From: Cinnamomum chago
Lineage: Eukaryota; Streptophyta; Magnoliopsida; Laurales; Lauraceae
Reading direction: 5' to 3'
Assembly: GCA_038049695.1 (NCBI GenBank)
Contig: CP142451.1
Coordinates: 43,349,001-43,413,000, forward strand
Length of the DNA stretch: 64,000 nt
In this document: positions 43,207 through 53,914 of the stretch, in pieces
How the letters are laid out: each line of letters begins with the position of its first letter
How positions within the stretch are numbered: position 1 is the first letter of the stretch
The notes under the pieces: model-generated
Database searches by the model: none
What the model was told of the DNA's origin: nothing
The model's input: only the letters and a program-made list of their open reading frames with translations
Program-made: the position numbers and the translations under genes

Positions 43207-44631
43207 TTAAGGTTTGTCTAAGTAAATAACTTTAGGATTCCACCTAAGGTCTTGAGAGGGTTGAACTTTGAGGTCTATTTTGAACTTCTCACCAACTAAA
43301 GGAGATTTGACTTGATAAATTTTCAATTTAAACTTATCACCATGATATTTAGATTTGATTAAATTTAGCTTAGATTGGTGATTAGTCTTTTGATGTTGGT
43401 GAGTTTGTTTCTTTGGGGATTGATTCACTTTTCTTTTCTTCTTATTTTCTCCCTTTACTTGACTTTTGAATTTTAAATTTAACTTTGTTACTTTATTCAA
43501 AAGTTCTTTCATGGGTTTATATAAGGGAGATAGGTTGAGAAGCTTTTTGTTTATAGATTCTTTTAAACTTGGTTTGACTTGTTTAACCTTTTTAGAATCT
43601 ATCTTTGGAGACTCCATTTTAATAGATTTAACTTGTTTAGTCTTTTTGAAGTCTTTCTTGATTTTTAGTGTCTTACCCTTCATAGATTTAGATTCTACCT
43701 TTTTGGGTTCAAGGAGGGGTTTAGACACATGGCTTCTTCTTAGTTTGCACTCAAATTTGAAATGTCTTACTTTACCACAATAATGACATTTAGTTTTGGA
43801 CATTGGAGAAAGAGTGCTAGAGAAAGAGGACTCACCTTTCACAAAAGTGTTGGTGAATTTAGGGTCATATGACATATTCCTATTAAATCCAAGACCCGTC
43901 CTATCTCCATGAGATTTACCCAATTTAAATAATTTTTCAAGTCTTTCTTCACTTTGGGTAAACTTGCACTCATACTTTTGTTTATATCCTTCAAGTTGAG
44001 TGACTTTGGTTATAAGGATTGAATTTTCATGTTTAACTTTTAAAAGATCATTTTCAATATCCTTATAATTACTTAGCTCTTCATTGGCAAGTTTTAATTT
44101 AAGTTTTAGTTCATTAACAACATTAGATCCAAGTTCTGAGTTTTTTAACTTACTTTTAATCAACTTGGATTCTAAATTGATAAAGTCTTTATCTTGCCTT
44201 TTTATTTGATCTCTTAGATTTAAATTTTCCTTATTGACATTATCATAACCCATCTTTAATTCTTTTAGTTCATCTTGAATGTTAGATAGGTTATTTAAAG
44301 AGATCATGAACTTAGATTCAACACAATTTATTACTTCTTCTTTCTCTCTAAGTTCATCTTTTGAAGAGACTAATTCTTTGTTTAGATTCATAGATTCTTC
44401 TCTTAAACTTTTGTTTTTCTTCTCAAGCTTTAAGGATACTTCATATAATTCATTATAGGCTTGTTGAAGATCATCTTCATCATAATCAATTTCTTCTTCT
44501 TTTAACTCATATTGAGATTCATTTAATTGAGGGTTTGAATCTCCAATAGAAGGAAGAATGAGGGGTCTAGGAGAATCTACACAAGAATCTAAACTATCTA
44601 TCATAGTGGAATCCATCCTAATGATTTTCAT
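43207..44631 (-). CDS. Gag-like coiled-coil CCHC protein (element 3)
   Basis: Intact ORF of 474 residues. Here the first codon of MKIIRMDSTM is a true ATG (44629-44631), where elements 1 and 2 have TTG. Order: short N-terminus, coiled coil (about residues 45-220, shorter than in elements 1 and 2 by about one module), DRTGLGFNRNMSYDPKFT block, CCHC knuckle CHYCGKVRHFKFEC (residues 282-295), Lys-rich tail and LRWNPKVIYLDKP end. Staying open in the oldest copy, with the knuckle cysteines and histidine kept, argues that the protein matters to the element. No enzyme domains. Confidence 0.85.
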   Translation of the reverse strand: MKIIRMDSTMIDSLDSCVDSPRPLILPSIGDSNPQLNESQYELKEEEIDYDEDDLQQAYNELYEVSLKLEKKNKSLREESMNLNKELVSSKDELREKEEVINCVESKFMISLNNLSNIQDELKELKMGYDNVNKENLNLRDQIKRQDKDFINLESKLIKSKLKNSELGSNVVNELKLKLKLANEELSNYKDIENDLLKVKHENSILITKVTQLEGYKQKYECKFTQSEERLEKLFKLGKSHGDRTGLGFNRNMSYDPKFTNTFVKGESSFSSTLSPMSKTKCHYCGKVRHFKFECKLRRSHVSKPLLEPKKVESKSMKGKTLKIKKDFKKTKQVKSIKMESPKIDSKKVKQVKPSLKESINKKLLNLSPLYKPMKELLNKVTKLNLKFKSQVKGENKKKRKVNQSPKKQTHQHQKTNHQSKLNLIKSKYHGDKFKLKIYQVKSPLVGEKFKIDLKVQPSQDLRWNPKVIYLDKP

Positions 44632-44718
44632 GTAAGGACAACTCTAGGGTTTTGACTCTAGGTTTTTACACCTAATCAAGAGTTCCAAACACTTGATCCT
44701 AAAGTATAGAGCACTTGT

Positions 44719-44729
44719 CTCTGATACCA
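44719..44729 (-). promoter_or_regulatory. Primer-binding site, tRNA-iMet (element 3)
   Basis: The minus strand reads TGGTATCAGAG, two bases from the 5' LTR. Confidence 0.92.
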
Positions 44730-44731
44730 CT

Positions 44732-46446
44732 TCTAAGTCCTGGGGATCCGAACCCTAGAGGGGGGGGTGAATAGGGTGAGCTTCATTTATGACCAATTTA
44801 GACCAATTTTAATTTCTTAACAAAAACTAGTCACAGTGATGATATTAATCAAACAAGATGCGGAAGCTAATAAATGAATCACCACAAGCATACACCACAA
44901 CACAAAGGTTTATAGTGGTTCGGCCTCAATGCCTACGTCCACTACCAGCTTGTGATCCAATCACCCCACCGGATTTCCACTATTTATGCTTTTTACTAGG
45001 CTAAGCAATAACCCTTACAATGTTGTTTTTCTAGGCTAAACAACAACCTCTCAATGTGCTTTTCTAGGCTAAGCAATAACCTTTACAAAATGATTTTCTT
45101 AGGCTAAGCAATAACCTTTACAAGATGTTTTTCTTATGCTAAGCAATAACCTTTACAAATGAATGATTTCTCTAAGAAGGTGTCTTCACAAAAGAACACT
45201 CCAAGAGATACAATTTAAGCACAATTGAATTGCCTCTACATAGGCTAATATGAAAGTGTAATTCAAATTACAAACATACACTAAATGAGCTAAAGTGTGT
45301 GCACAAGTGTATGAATGCTTTTCTTCAATCAATTTCAACAATGAAGCTCTTAAATGAATGCATGATGCATTTTAAAATCAAAGCTTATAAAATGATGATT
45401 GAAGAGAAAACTAATCACATAAAAGATTCAAACAACTTTGAAGAAATGAACTAAACAAGTTGTATGAATATTAAAATCTAAGAGCATGTGAATTAGTCAA
45501 GAGAGTTTGCAAACCATTCATAATATTCCAAAGATGGTAATGAGTTTGCAAAACAACTCTTTAAAAACTAGAAATCATGCATAAAAGAAAATACAAAGAT
45601 TTAACCATGCATTGATTCTAATTTTAATGGAAATCAAAATGATAAGTAAGATGTACCTTTTTAAAACTCAAGCATTTGATTTCCAAATAGCCCTCTAGCC
45701 TTTCCAACTTCTTCCCCTTTCTTTGGCTCCAAAATGGTCTCAAAAGTTCATGTATCAAGCCATTTGAAAGTTGGAAAATGAATGGACTTTATACAAGAAA
45801 ACAGTCCAACGGCTAGTCCTCGGTCGACCTGGAAACAGGTCTCGGTCGACCGGGATCACACAACGGTCGGAAATATGACCGTTGGGGCTCCAGGGGCCCT
45901 TTCTGCCTGCAGTGTTCCCAGTCGACCGGCCACACTGGCAGCAGACCCCCTGGGACAAAAATTCCCATAAATTGTAAATTTGAAGGTGTTTCTTTGTGGG
46001 GATTTTTGGGCCACTAAACCAAGCTTGGAAACATGTTTTAAATCAAACGAAGATGTTTAAAATCATGAAACACAAAAAGCCTAAAATAATTTGGAAGATT
46101 TAAAACATAGGCTAGCTTGATTTCTAAAAACTCTTTTCACATAAAAATGCATACAAAAAAGATTCTGAAAGTGAAGAATGTATGCAAGGCACAAACCTAA
46201 ATTCTCAATATGATTTCTCAAAAGTAAAGCACAGAGAATTAGGATTTCAAAAGAGTTTGAATTCTAAAATCAATGCATCCAAGTATAAAAACAAAACATG
46301 CATAAAACAAAATTTTTTCAAATCTTAAAAGCAATGCATGTATAAAACCAGATTTCAAGGTTTTCTAAAACAATGCAAGTATGAAAATTCAAATGATGCT
46401 AAAGTGAAAATGCATCCATCAAATTGCAAATACAAAATTTCTAACA
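44732..46446 (-). repeat. Element 3 5' LTR with promoter
   Basis: Right, transcribing LTR. The TATA box is the reverse complement of ctttata at 45787-45793, with the palindrome array and the MSA-type motifs just upstream (45805-45930). The minisatellite has one more unit than in the left LTR. Confidence 0.9.
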
Positions 46447-47321
46447 ACTGGGTCAAAGTAAGGTACTTCTTTTGGAGACGATGGTTCTTCTGGGTCAGAA
46501 AACCGTGCGTCTGTGTCATCGGACAATTCTTCTTCATCATCTGAGAAATCATACCAATTAGAGGAGCTTCCTGGATCCTTAACAGGTCACTCCTCAAAGA
46601 GATATCCAGGGAGATCAATGTCATCATGGACACGAGATGTTGAGACTTGGTCTGCAAAAAGACTTTGCAGCCTTTGTGTCAACTATCTCATGGGAGTGTA
46701 ATGATCATATCCCAACCCGTATGAAGACTTGTCTATATGACGATAGAGTTTCCAATCCGCCAGTTGACTTTTGGTCATGGTGGGTTCCAATGGTGTGAGA
46801 ATACCACGGCCACCTCCCAAACCTATTGGATTCTGAGCATCATAGCCCATTTTCTTCCTGATAGCTTGTGCCATTAGACTATACAGGAATAGTTGAGGCA
46901 TACCTTCATTTTGGAAAGGTTCAAGCTAAGAATTTGATGAAGAGGCTTCCGATCTGTGGAAAAAGATTGTTTTTACTTCTGCCGAAGTTGCCGGGACGAC
47001 GAAGGAAGCAAACATAGGGTCTTCTACGACAACAGGTGTCTCCAATGGAGTGAGAGTGGGCTAAACTTGCTGAGTATCAGCTTGGCTTGACGCTGTGTCG
47101 TCTTCTGGTTCTGAATCTGATCCTGTGTCTTGGATGATAGAAACAACGGAAACAGCAAACTTGCCCCCAGTCTTTTGTTTTGTCTTCTTTGTTTTGGTGG
47201 TGATTATCAAAGGCTTTGAAGATTTGAGAGAGACAACAAAGGAAGAATGACTGCTCTCTTCATATTTGTTGGAAGGTTTATTTTCTTCCGATGATTGCTA
47301 AGGAGCATTGCCCTTATCTTT
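46447..47321 (-). other. Tat/Ogre-like fossil between RT and protease
   Basis: Degenerate minus-strand remains. An RYDAQNPIGLGGGRG-like segment (about 46780-46860; visible as GYDAQNPIGLGGGRG) is a G-patch-like motif, as found next to the protease in some gypsy elements. No intact frame. Confidence 0.5.
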
Positions 47322-47963
47322 CTAGAGATTTTCGGCAAAGGGTGTTGTTTCTTCCTCCTTTTCTTCTTTTTCATTTTTATACGTCTGAGTATCTGCAAAA
47401 TGGACGTCTTTGCCTTTGAATGGCTTTTTATCAGCAGACACTCGATGTATTAAGTTGTCGTTGCCAACGAACTTAATGCACTGATGTAGAGTTGAAGGGA
47501 CGACATCATTCTCGTGTTTCCAAGGGCGTTCAAGAAGGATGTTGTAGCATGAAGGGGTTCTTATTGCATACACAGTGACTTCAGAGATAAGGTCACCGAT
47601 TTGCAACTTGAACCTGATTTTGTTGATAGGCCTTTGAGCGCTCCCATCGTATCCAAAGATGGATACAGGCGTGTGACTCAGCTTGCTAAGTGGGATGCCC
47701 AGCTCTTCGAGTGCCGAAGTATAAATGAGGTTGAGTGCAGAACCTAGGTCGATTTGGACTCTGCGTATTGACATTTCTTTGACGTACCCTGTGAAGTACA
47801 AGGGTCGATTGTGCTTTGTCTCGCCTAGCAGGAGGTCATCCTTATCGAAGGCAATTATTGCACTTGTTATTTTCTGAACCGAGAGGCATTCAATGCCTGA
47901 TCCCACGGTTTTCTTCTTTTCTCCCTTTGGGGAAGTATTTGATTTTTTGACCCTATAGTCCAT
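47322..47963 (-). mobile_element. Protease part of the Tat/Ogre-like fossil
   Basis: About 213 open residues. VQIDLGSALNLIYTSALEEL aligns with the retropepsin active-site region, followed by PVSIFGYDGSAQRPINKIRF, then TVYAIRTPSCYNILLERPWK and PSTLHQCIKFVGN. That succession is typical of Tat/Ogre-type gypsy pol. Part of a broken element. Confidence 0.75.
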
Positions 47964-49399
47964 TTCAATTTGTAGGACTTGTGGGGCATGTTTGTCGACA
48001 TCCGCATTCAGCCTTTGTAGTTCTGAATGACATTATCATGAATTTGTGGAGACATTCGTAATAAGTCAAAGATGTGCAGTCGTGCAGGTATGTGTTTGAA
48101 GTGCTCAATCAAATTGTACTTGAAAGCCTCCTTCGGGCCTGCAATTTCATTATTGTTGCCTCTTGGGGCGTTTACAACTTGCTTTCCCGAAGGATTTACA
48201 TAAGAAGAAGAAAGTTGGTTGTAATTTTTGTGGTAATCCCGGCCAGAACGGGTACCTCTACCAACTTCAAGAGCTTCTAGAGAAGGGTCTTATTTTGGAA
48301 GATCACTCTCGAGATCAAGGGGTTGATCATTGTCATTTGTTGAAGACATCTCTGTAGCAGTATTGTCGTCTTCAGTGATCGCGTTGCACGGAGCATTTTC
48401 TATGAACAAGTCCTGAACAGCATCTAGCAACTTCTTTTCTTCGTTGAGTAATTTATCGGTCCAAACATTGCCTATGAGGTCGGGTATCTGGGACCAGTTG
48501 ACCGGATTTTCATTGAAGAAGACTTCATTGGCAGGAGCTTATTCAAGATGATCAGTCGGAAAAGACTTGAGTTCTGATGTCATAGTTTCAGGAGACGAAG
48601 GCTGAGAAGATGATATCTCTGTGGAAGTCACATGAGGAGATGTAGCTCCAGAAGATATGCTACCGGACGTAGTCTGAGAATCTGAGGCCTCGGCAAACGA
48701 AGCTTCAGAGGCATCATCATCCCGAACTATCGCATTGCAAGTAACCCCGATAGGAGATGCCTCTAGAATGCACTATTGAGATTCAGACTCGTCTTCAGAT
48801 GTGAGAGGATCATCAATCTAGCAGTTTTCTTCATTTTCTGGGGTTACCGGAGGAGATGTTTGTAAATTTTCCGGGATTTTCGGTTTTTGATTTTGATTAT
48901 GACGAAGCCCATTGATACGATCCTACCCCTACTCTATGGCAATACGTTGCAAGATTCTTGCATATTCTTCGAGATCGGGCATATAAGCCAAATCTTCTTC
49001 GTCGTCTACTACTTATGGTTCATCAATGTTGGGTTCCATTGGAGCGCTTGCTTGTGCTGGATCAACAACATTTTCTTGAACAACCTCTTGGTCTTCTTCA
49101 TCATCAGACCAGAATCCTTGTGGCTGTAATGGGTTATACTAGATTACTGGCATAAGATGAGATTCAGGAATCCATTCCTCATCGGAGAGGTATTCTCCTA
49201 TTTCAAGGGATTCCTCCCACTCATCAGTATCACTCAACTCGTATCCATCCATGGAGAATCCAATTACAGAGTTGCAAGAGTATGCCGCCTGCGTAGTTTC
49301 ATTTCTAAGCTGTGGTGGCATGAAATCACCAATGGTGAGTTTTCTTACCACCTTTGAAGCCTTGGGAAAGGACTCCTTTGTTGCCTCAGTGAAGTAGAA

Positions 49400-51070
49400 G
49401 AGGTCTCTGCCTTTTCAGGGACTTCTTATTTTGGTTGAGCTTTCTCCTACTGTTTGAGCTTACAGAGTTGTTTCTTGGCTTGCCTTCGCTGTTGAGCAGT
49501 AGGCTTTGTTTTGACGATCTCCCAATTTTCATCTTCCAAGAGATCGAGATGCACCCATATGGGTTGTCCATCTGGTGTTGGGTAAAGGACCAGCTCTTGG
49601 GACTTTTGAGTCATTTTTATCACCCTGAAGAAAGTAGTGATCTTCTCCTTTGGTGACTTTGATGTTTGTCTAAATGACACCATGTTGACGGAGGCAAACC
49701 CATAGTTTTTGTCAAAGGTAATGACTTCATTTTTCCACATCTCGTTGATCTTTTCCCTCACAACGAAGCATTGATTGAGATGATGCGAGACCATCTGGTG
49801 GTATGGACAATACCGGGGATCATTGGTTTTGCCAACATCTCCCGGTCTTTTGGGCTCAGGTAAGGTGAGTTTACCATTTACTACGAGAGCCTCGAAGATT
49901 TCTTCAACATCTTCATTGAACGGGTATTTCTTCTCTACTCATTCTTTGAAGGCCTCAGAGAGTTCAGGCTTCTTACTTGCAGTTTTGTTTTCAGCTTTAT
50001 TTGGCTGCTAAGTAGTTGACTTGGTTTGCACATTAAGAACCTCATGTTTCTTTATTTTTGAGGTCGTAATGGCAGTCAGCTCTTTCTTTGATGATTTCTG
50101 ACTGTTGAGGTCTTTGATCGCCGTTTCGGCCTCCATAGCTGCTTCCAGGTGTTCTCCCAGGTTTTTTGATTTGTTGTCGATAATCATGGAGCGGATCCTT
50201 GCTCTCATGTTGTTACGGCAGATGTCGACCAGCGATGCTTGTGGCAGTACATTCTGAGCCCTAGTACGTCATCGCCTTCCACTTGTAAATGAAGTCGTAT
50301 GTTGATTCATGCTCTCCCTGTTTTAGGCTGCAGAGCTGTTTCATAGTAATAGGATGATCCTCACCTTTGAAGTAGGTCAGGAAGCGTATCTCCAGCATGG
50401 CCCAGTTTTGGATGGAATTCTCCAGCATAGTGGAGTAACAATCAAAGGTTGTACATTTTAGGGTACTTGCAAAGAGATGGATCTTGAGGGCATCTTGATC
50501 CGCAATAGCTCCCGTCAGGATCTTGAAGTAGATGACATGCTGTCTGGCTAAACCTTTCCCCGTATATGTTTGGAGAGTAGGTTGTTTGAATTTTGCAAAG
50601 AATGGAACAGAATCCATCCATAAGAGATATGGTGGCTTGATCCCATGTTCTTTCAGTGTATCCTCTTCTTTTGTTTTGGCGAGGATATCGTCGACGTCCT
50701 TTTTAGTAAGGGTGCGTGACTCATTGTTTTCCCCATTAACGTCGTCATCTTGATGACTCGGAGGAGCTTCATTGTTAGGTGGACGCTGGAAAGTGGGAAG
50801 GAGGTTTTCCATCAGAGCCTCAATTCTCTGTTGTCCTTGCTCCAACTGCTGGATGCGTGCGGTTACGTCATCATGCGGTGGGGGCTGCTCAGCATTTGTA
50901 ACCAGGACGTTCATCCTTCGAGAATCGAATGAGGATATCGTCTTGGTGACTGAGCTGGAGCTCATTCTTTTGGATGAAGAGTCCGAGGAGTGGTTGCTCC
51001 GATGTCCTTGGCTGAAAGGAGTAGAGGATTCATTTGGATGTCTTCGTGTCCGGGAGACGCTACGAGTCAT
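49400..51070 (-). mobile_element. Gag part of the Tat/Ogre-like fossil
   Basis: Begins MTRSVSRTRRHPNESSTPFS at 51070. A coiled linker (IQQLEQGQQRIEALMENLLP) is followed by the retrotransposon-gag core (LHLFASTL-, NWAMLEIRFLTYF-, ITMKQLCSLKQGEHESTYDF- type text, visible at 50261-50520). A CPYHQMVSHHLNQC finger-like motif lies near 49760-49800. The region from there to 47964 is mostly low-complexity, decayed coding DNA. Broken. Confidence 0.75.
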
Positions 51071-51100
51071 CGGTCGTCTGACATGAAGTTTGGTTGCCGA

Positions 51101-51671
51101 CTTCTAGCGTCTTCTGATTTTGTTAACCACATGGACAGCAATAACTTGGTCAGGTCTTTCTTTTTCGACCCATTTTTCAGAGACCTAAATGATAGAATGC
51201 TGGGTTATTTGCTTCTTTAGTCTCTTTTGTCGATATGCCGCTTGGCGACATATGCAACAAGCAATTTGAGCTTCAGTCAATTCTGGTTGGGCTTTGGCGA
51301 TGAAGGAGGTAGTCCCCCGCGCGTAGCAGCCCAACTTGTCTTCTTTGAAACTAGGCATGGACAGGATCCGGACGCGGTCCTTTGCCTGTCGCAGTGAGGC
51401 TTTGAATTTTGCGAATTCGGCCCCTGTTGAGATGAATGGTCGACTTGCATGAGTGTAGGCCTTAGTAGGTTCTTACAGAGGCCTGGTGATGCATGACTTG
51501 ATTTTGGGCTTGTAGGAGCAAGTCGGCTCATGCTGGGTTGATTTGTTTGTTTGGCAGAGGGTAGGTTTCTCCTCTTTCATGCAAGAGAGAGGGTAGAACC
51601 GGTTCTCCTTGAGAGGGGCCAGGTACGCTGGCTTTGTAGATGTTCGGGACCTCCTTTGGTTTGGTGAAGGT
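51101..51671. other. Flank between the Tat/Ogre-like gag and the Tekay LTR
   Basis: No clear domain. A minus-strand open frame (51277-51531) could be leader of the gypsy element or chance. No LTR end of the Tat/Ogre-like element is recognisable here. Confidence 0.3.
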
Positions 51672-51886
51672 TGTCACGCCCCCAATCCAGGACATCGGGG
51701 GCGCGAAATGGGATTTAAGCATAAATATATTTTTCTCCCAAGATCCGCGTGTATGAAGACAACACATTCCAACACCTTCTGAATATTTGCAGAAGCTTTC
51801 GTGGCGTTGCGACCCGGAGTCCGTGGCCATCGGATTCCGCGTCGCACTCAACCTCTAGCATATAGCTATAATATCAATAATCATCT
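51672..51886 (-). mobile_element. Tekay-like LTR fragment, left of copia insertion (fossil)
   Basis: A 215-bp piece starting TGTCACGCCCCC that matches 59416-59630 almost base for base. The match stops exactly where the copia LTR begins. Together with the LTR at 59416 it marks the two ends of one minus-oriented Del/Tekay-like element, most of which is gone. Confidence 0.85.
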
Positions 51887-53901
51887 TATTGGGATTGGTG
51901 TATGCCCTAAAGCCCACTGACTGCACTCACATCTCTGTTACTGGATATTTATTGGTTATTTAATAGAATGACATCTTTCTCTTATTACTTGTGTATATGT
52001 ATGGTTGTGTAAGGCCCATTGTTTTCTAGTAATGACTTGGGTGTGTAGTGGCTACACACAGTAAGGTCTGAGTCATGGACACTTGAAACAATAAACTTGT
52101 TCATAACTGAGAGATGGAGTTGGGCACTTCATCTTGGTATAAGTTATAATGAGATACTCTCCTGTATTCAGGGTGACTTACCTAAGTCACGGGAGGCTTT
52201 TCCGGATTTATCTCATTAGTGCATGTGTCATGCATTGAACAGGACCACTTGTAGGTGTGATCTCTAAAATAGTACTATCACAGAGAGAGATCAATTCACC
52301 TCTTGCTACTGAGTGACCAGTGCTCTTAATCTTGAGCATTTGTGGATGAACTGACGAAGTCAAGTTCTTGTGCTTTAATTCACTATGGGTGAGGTCATGT
52401 TCATGGGTCAACAGCTCTGTGTTTTGGGTGCTCGGGCTTGATTAGTTGGGACGTGCAAATGCAATATGGAATCTATGTCATCGTGTGATGGAATGATCGT
52501 CCCCTTAGAATTATCCGATTAATCATCAGAATCTAAGATCTTAGTATATGGATGTTCCATATGGATATTGAACTTGTGGGTCGCTCCCTGGATCAAGAGA
52601 ATGATTTCCGGATGATGATTAAGTCAAGGGTATGAAGTTCTAAGGATGAGATGTAATCAAGAAGGTAGATAGTACATCGGTTAACCTACTTGATTATGGA
52701 TGTTACATAGAGGGGCATTGTGGTCATTGTACTTGGTAGGTCAAAGACAATCGTCAGTTTATGATGAGCTTTATTTGCAATTTAATATTTTTCCCTGGAG
52801 TGCAACCATAACTCTTTAGTGGAATGAGTTAGGGTTAAAATGATCTTAATGTTGCTATGGGGTTAGCATGGACATTTTGGTCATTTTGGGAGCCAAGGGC
52901 AAATATGTCTTTTGGTCCCTCTTCTAGCCATCTTCCTATATTGGCATGGTTTCCTAATTTAATTATATGATATGTGGTTGAATTAATTTTGTGGAAGAAT
53001 AATTTTGAGTTTAAATTCAAATAGGCTTTTGATGGCATACATGAATTTAACTCTAGCTAAATTATTAACTAGTGGGCCATGGTGTGTTTATCTATCTTGT
53101 GGGCCAGCCATAAGGGGAGCCACTTGTGTGAGGTTTCGAAGTTTGACTAGGTGTCTTTACTTGGAAGGAAGAACTCCTCTTTGGGTAAGAATTCCTATAA
53201 TTAAAGCTTACTAATTTTTAGTATCTTTAATTAGAAAGTGTTGCACAACTAAGGGGGCTGGTTGCTTATTTTATGGGATTGTCATTCCTATTAGAAAGAG
53301 AGCTATCTTAAAAGGAATGTGATCTTTATAAATAGAGAGGAACTACCCTTGGGCGTGCAATATAGAAAACAAGGAAGAAACAAGGCTGGAATAAAACCCT
53401 AGGGCGTGAAACACATCATATACCTATTGGCCGCCCAAGACAAAGAGGCAGCACACTCACGCCCAGCCCTTGCTGCCTTCTTCTTCTTCATTGGAGAGAG
53501 TAGATCAGGTCCTGGGCTTTTTTCCACAAATTGTAGATTCAGAAAACCCTTCTTGGAATCCATATTTTGATCCCACAATCAACACCAATCAGATTGGGTT
53601 GTGGAATAGAAGAGAAGAACAAAAGGAAAGTTGCTGCAGTAAATTCCTGCAACCTGTATAGCTGATTGCAGGCTTGTGATCAGCAGTTTGCAAGTTCAGT
53701 TTCAGAGATTTGAAGACTTCATATCAGCAAGGTATTAGTCCTCTATCATCTCCTTTCATTCTACACATGTTGATCATGATTTCATGGAGTTTTTATGCAT
53801 GTTTCATGGCTGGAAATCAGATCTGTGTTCTTGTTTTAAAACTTGAAAAACCAAATCAGCCATGGAAGTCCAAGTTCAGATCTGTAATGCATGAACTTTC
53901 A
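51887..53901 (+). repeat. Copia 5' LTR with promoter
   Basis: About 2,015 bp, ending CA. Its start was set by the point where the surrounding Tekay LTR match ends. A TATA box (TATAAATA) lies at 53327-53334, so U3 is about 1.45 kb and R-U5 about 0.55 kb. The leader after the TATA box carries no long frame. Confidence 0.82.
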
Positions 53902-53902
53902 G

Positions 53903-53914
53903 TGGTATCAGAGC
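53903..53914 (+). promoter_or_regulatory. Primer-binding site, tRNA-iMet (copia)
   Basis: TGGTATCAGAGC one base after the 5' LTR; continues cctctcc. Confidence 0.95.

Larger units (their letters stand above)
39109..46446 (-). mobile_element. Element 3: gag-only Sirevirus-like LTR retrotransposon
   Basis: A 7,338-bp element inserted in the Tat/Ogre-like fossil, with the 5-bp duplication ACTGG (39104-39108 and 46447-46451). LTRs are 39109-40787 (1,679 bp) and 44732-46446 (1,715 bp); the right one has one extra 36-bp minisatellite unit. By eye about ten further differences make it the oldest of the three copies (roughly a few hundred thousand years under a commonly used grass rate, uncertain here). 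The plan is the same as elements 1 and 2: primer site, one gag-like ORF, non-coding region, several polypurine tracts, no pol. Confidence 0.9.
37990..51100 (-). mobile_element. Tat/Ogre-like gypsy retrotransposon (fossil, split by element 3)
   Basis: Minus-oriented remains of a large Ty3/gypsy element: gag (about 49400-51070), protease (47322-47963) and the start of RT (37990-39108), in that order on the minus strand. Element 3 lies inside it. The Tat/Ogre assignment rests on the protease region (VDLGSALNLI, then ILLERPWKH, PSTLHQCIKF) and on the CPYH-type finger after gag. It is broken in many places (more than ten by my reading), and I could not define its LTRs. It is the oldest element in this part of the window, since element 3 entered it. 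Confidence 0.7.
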
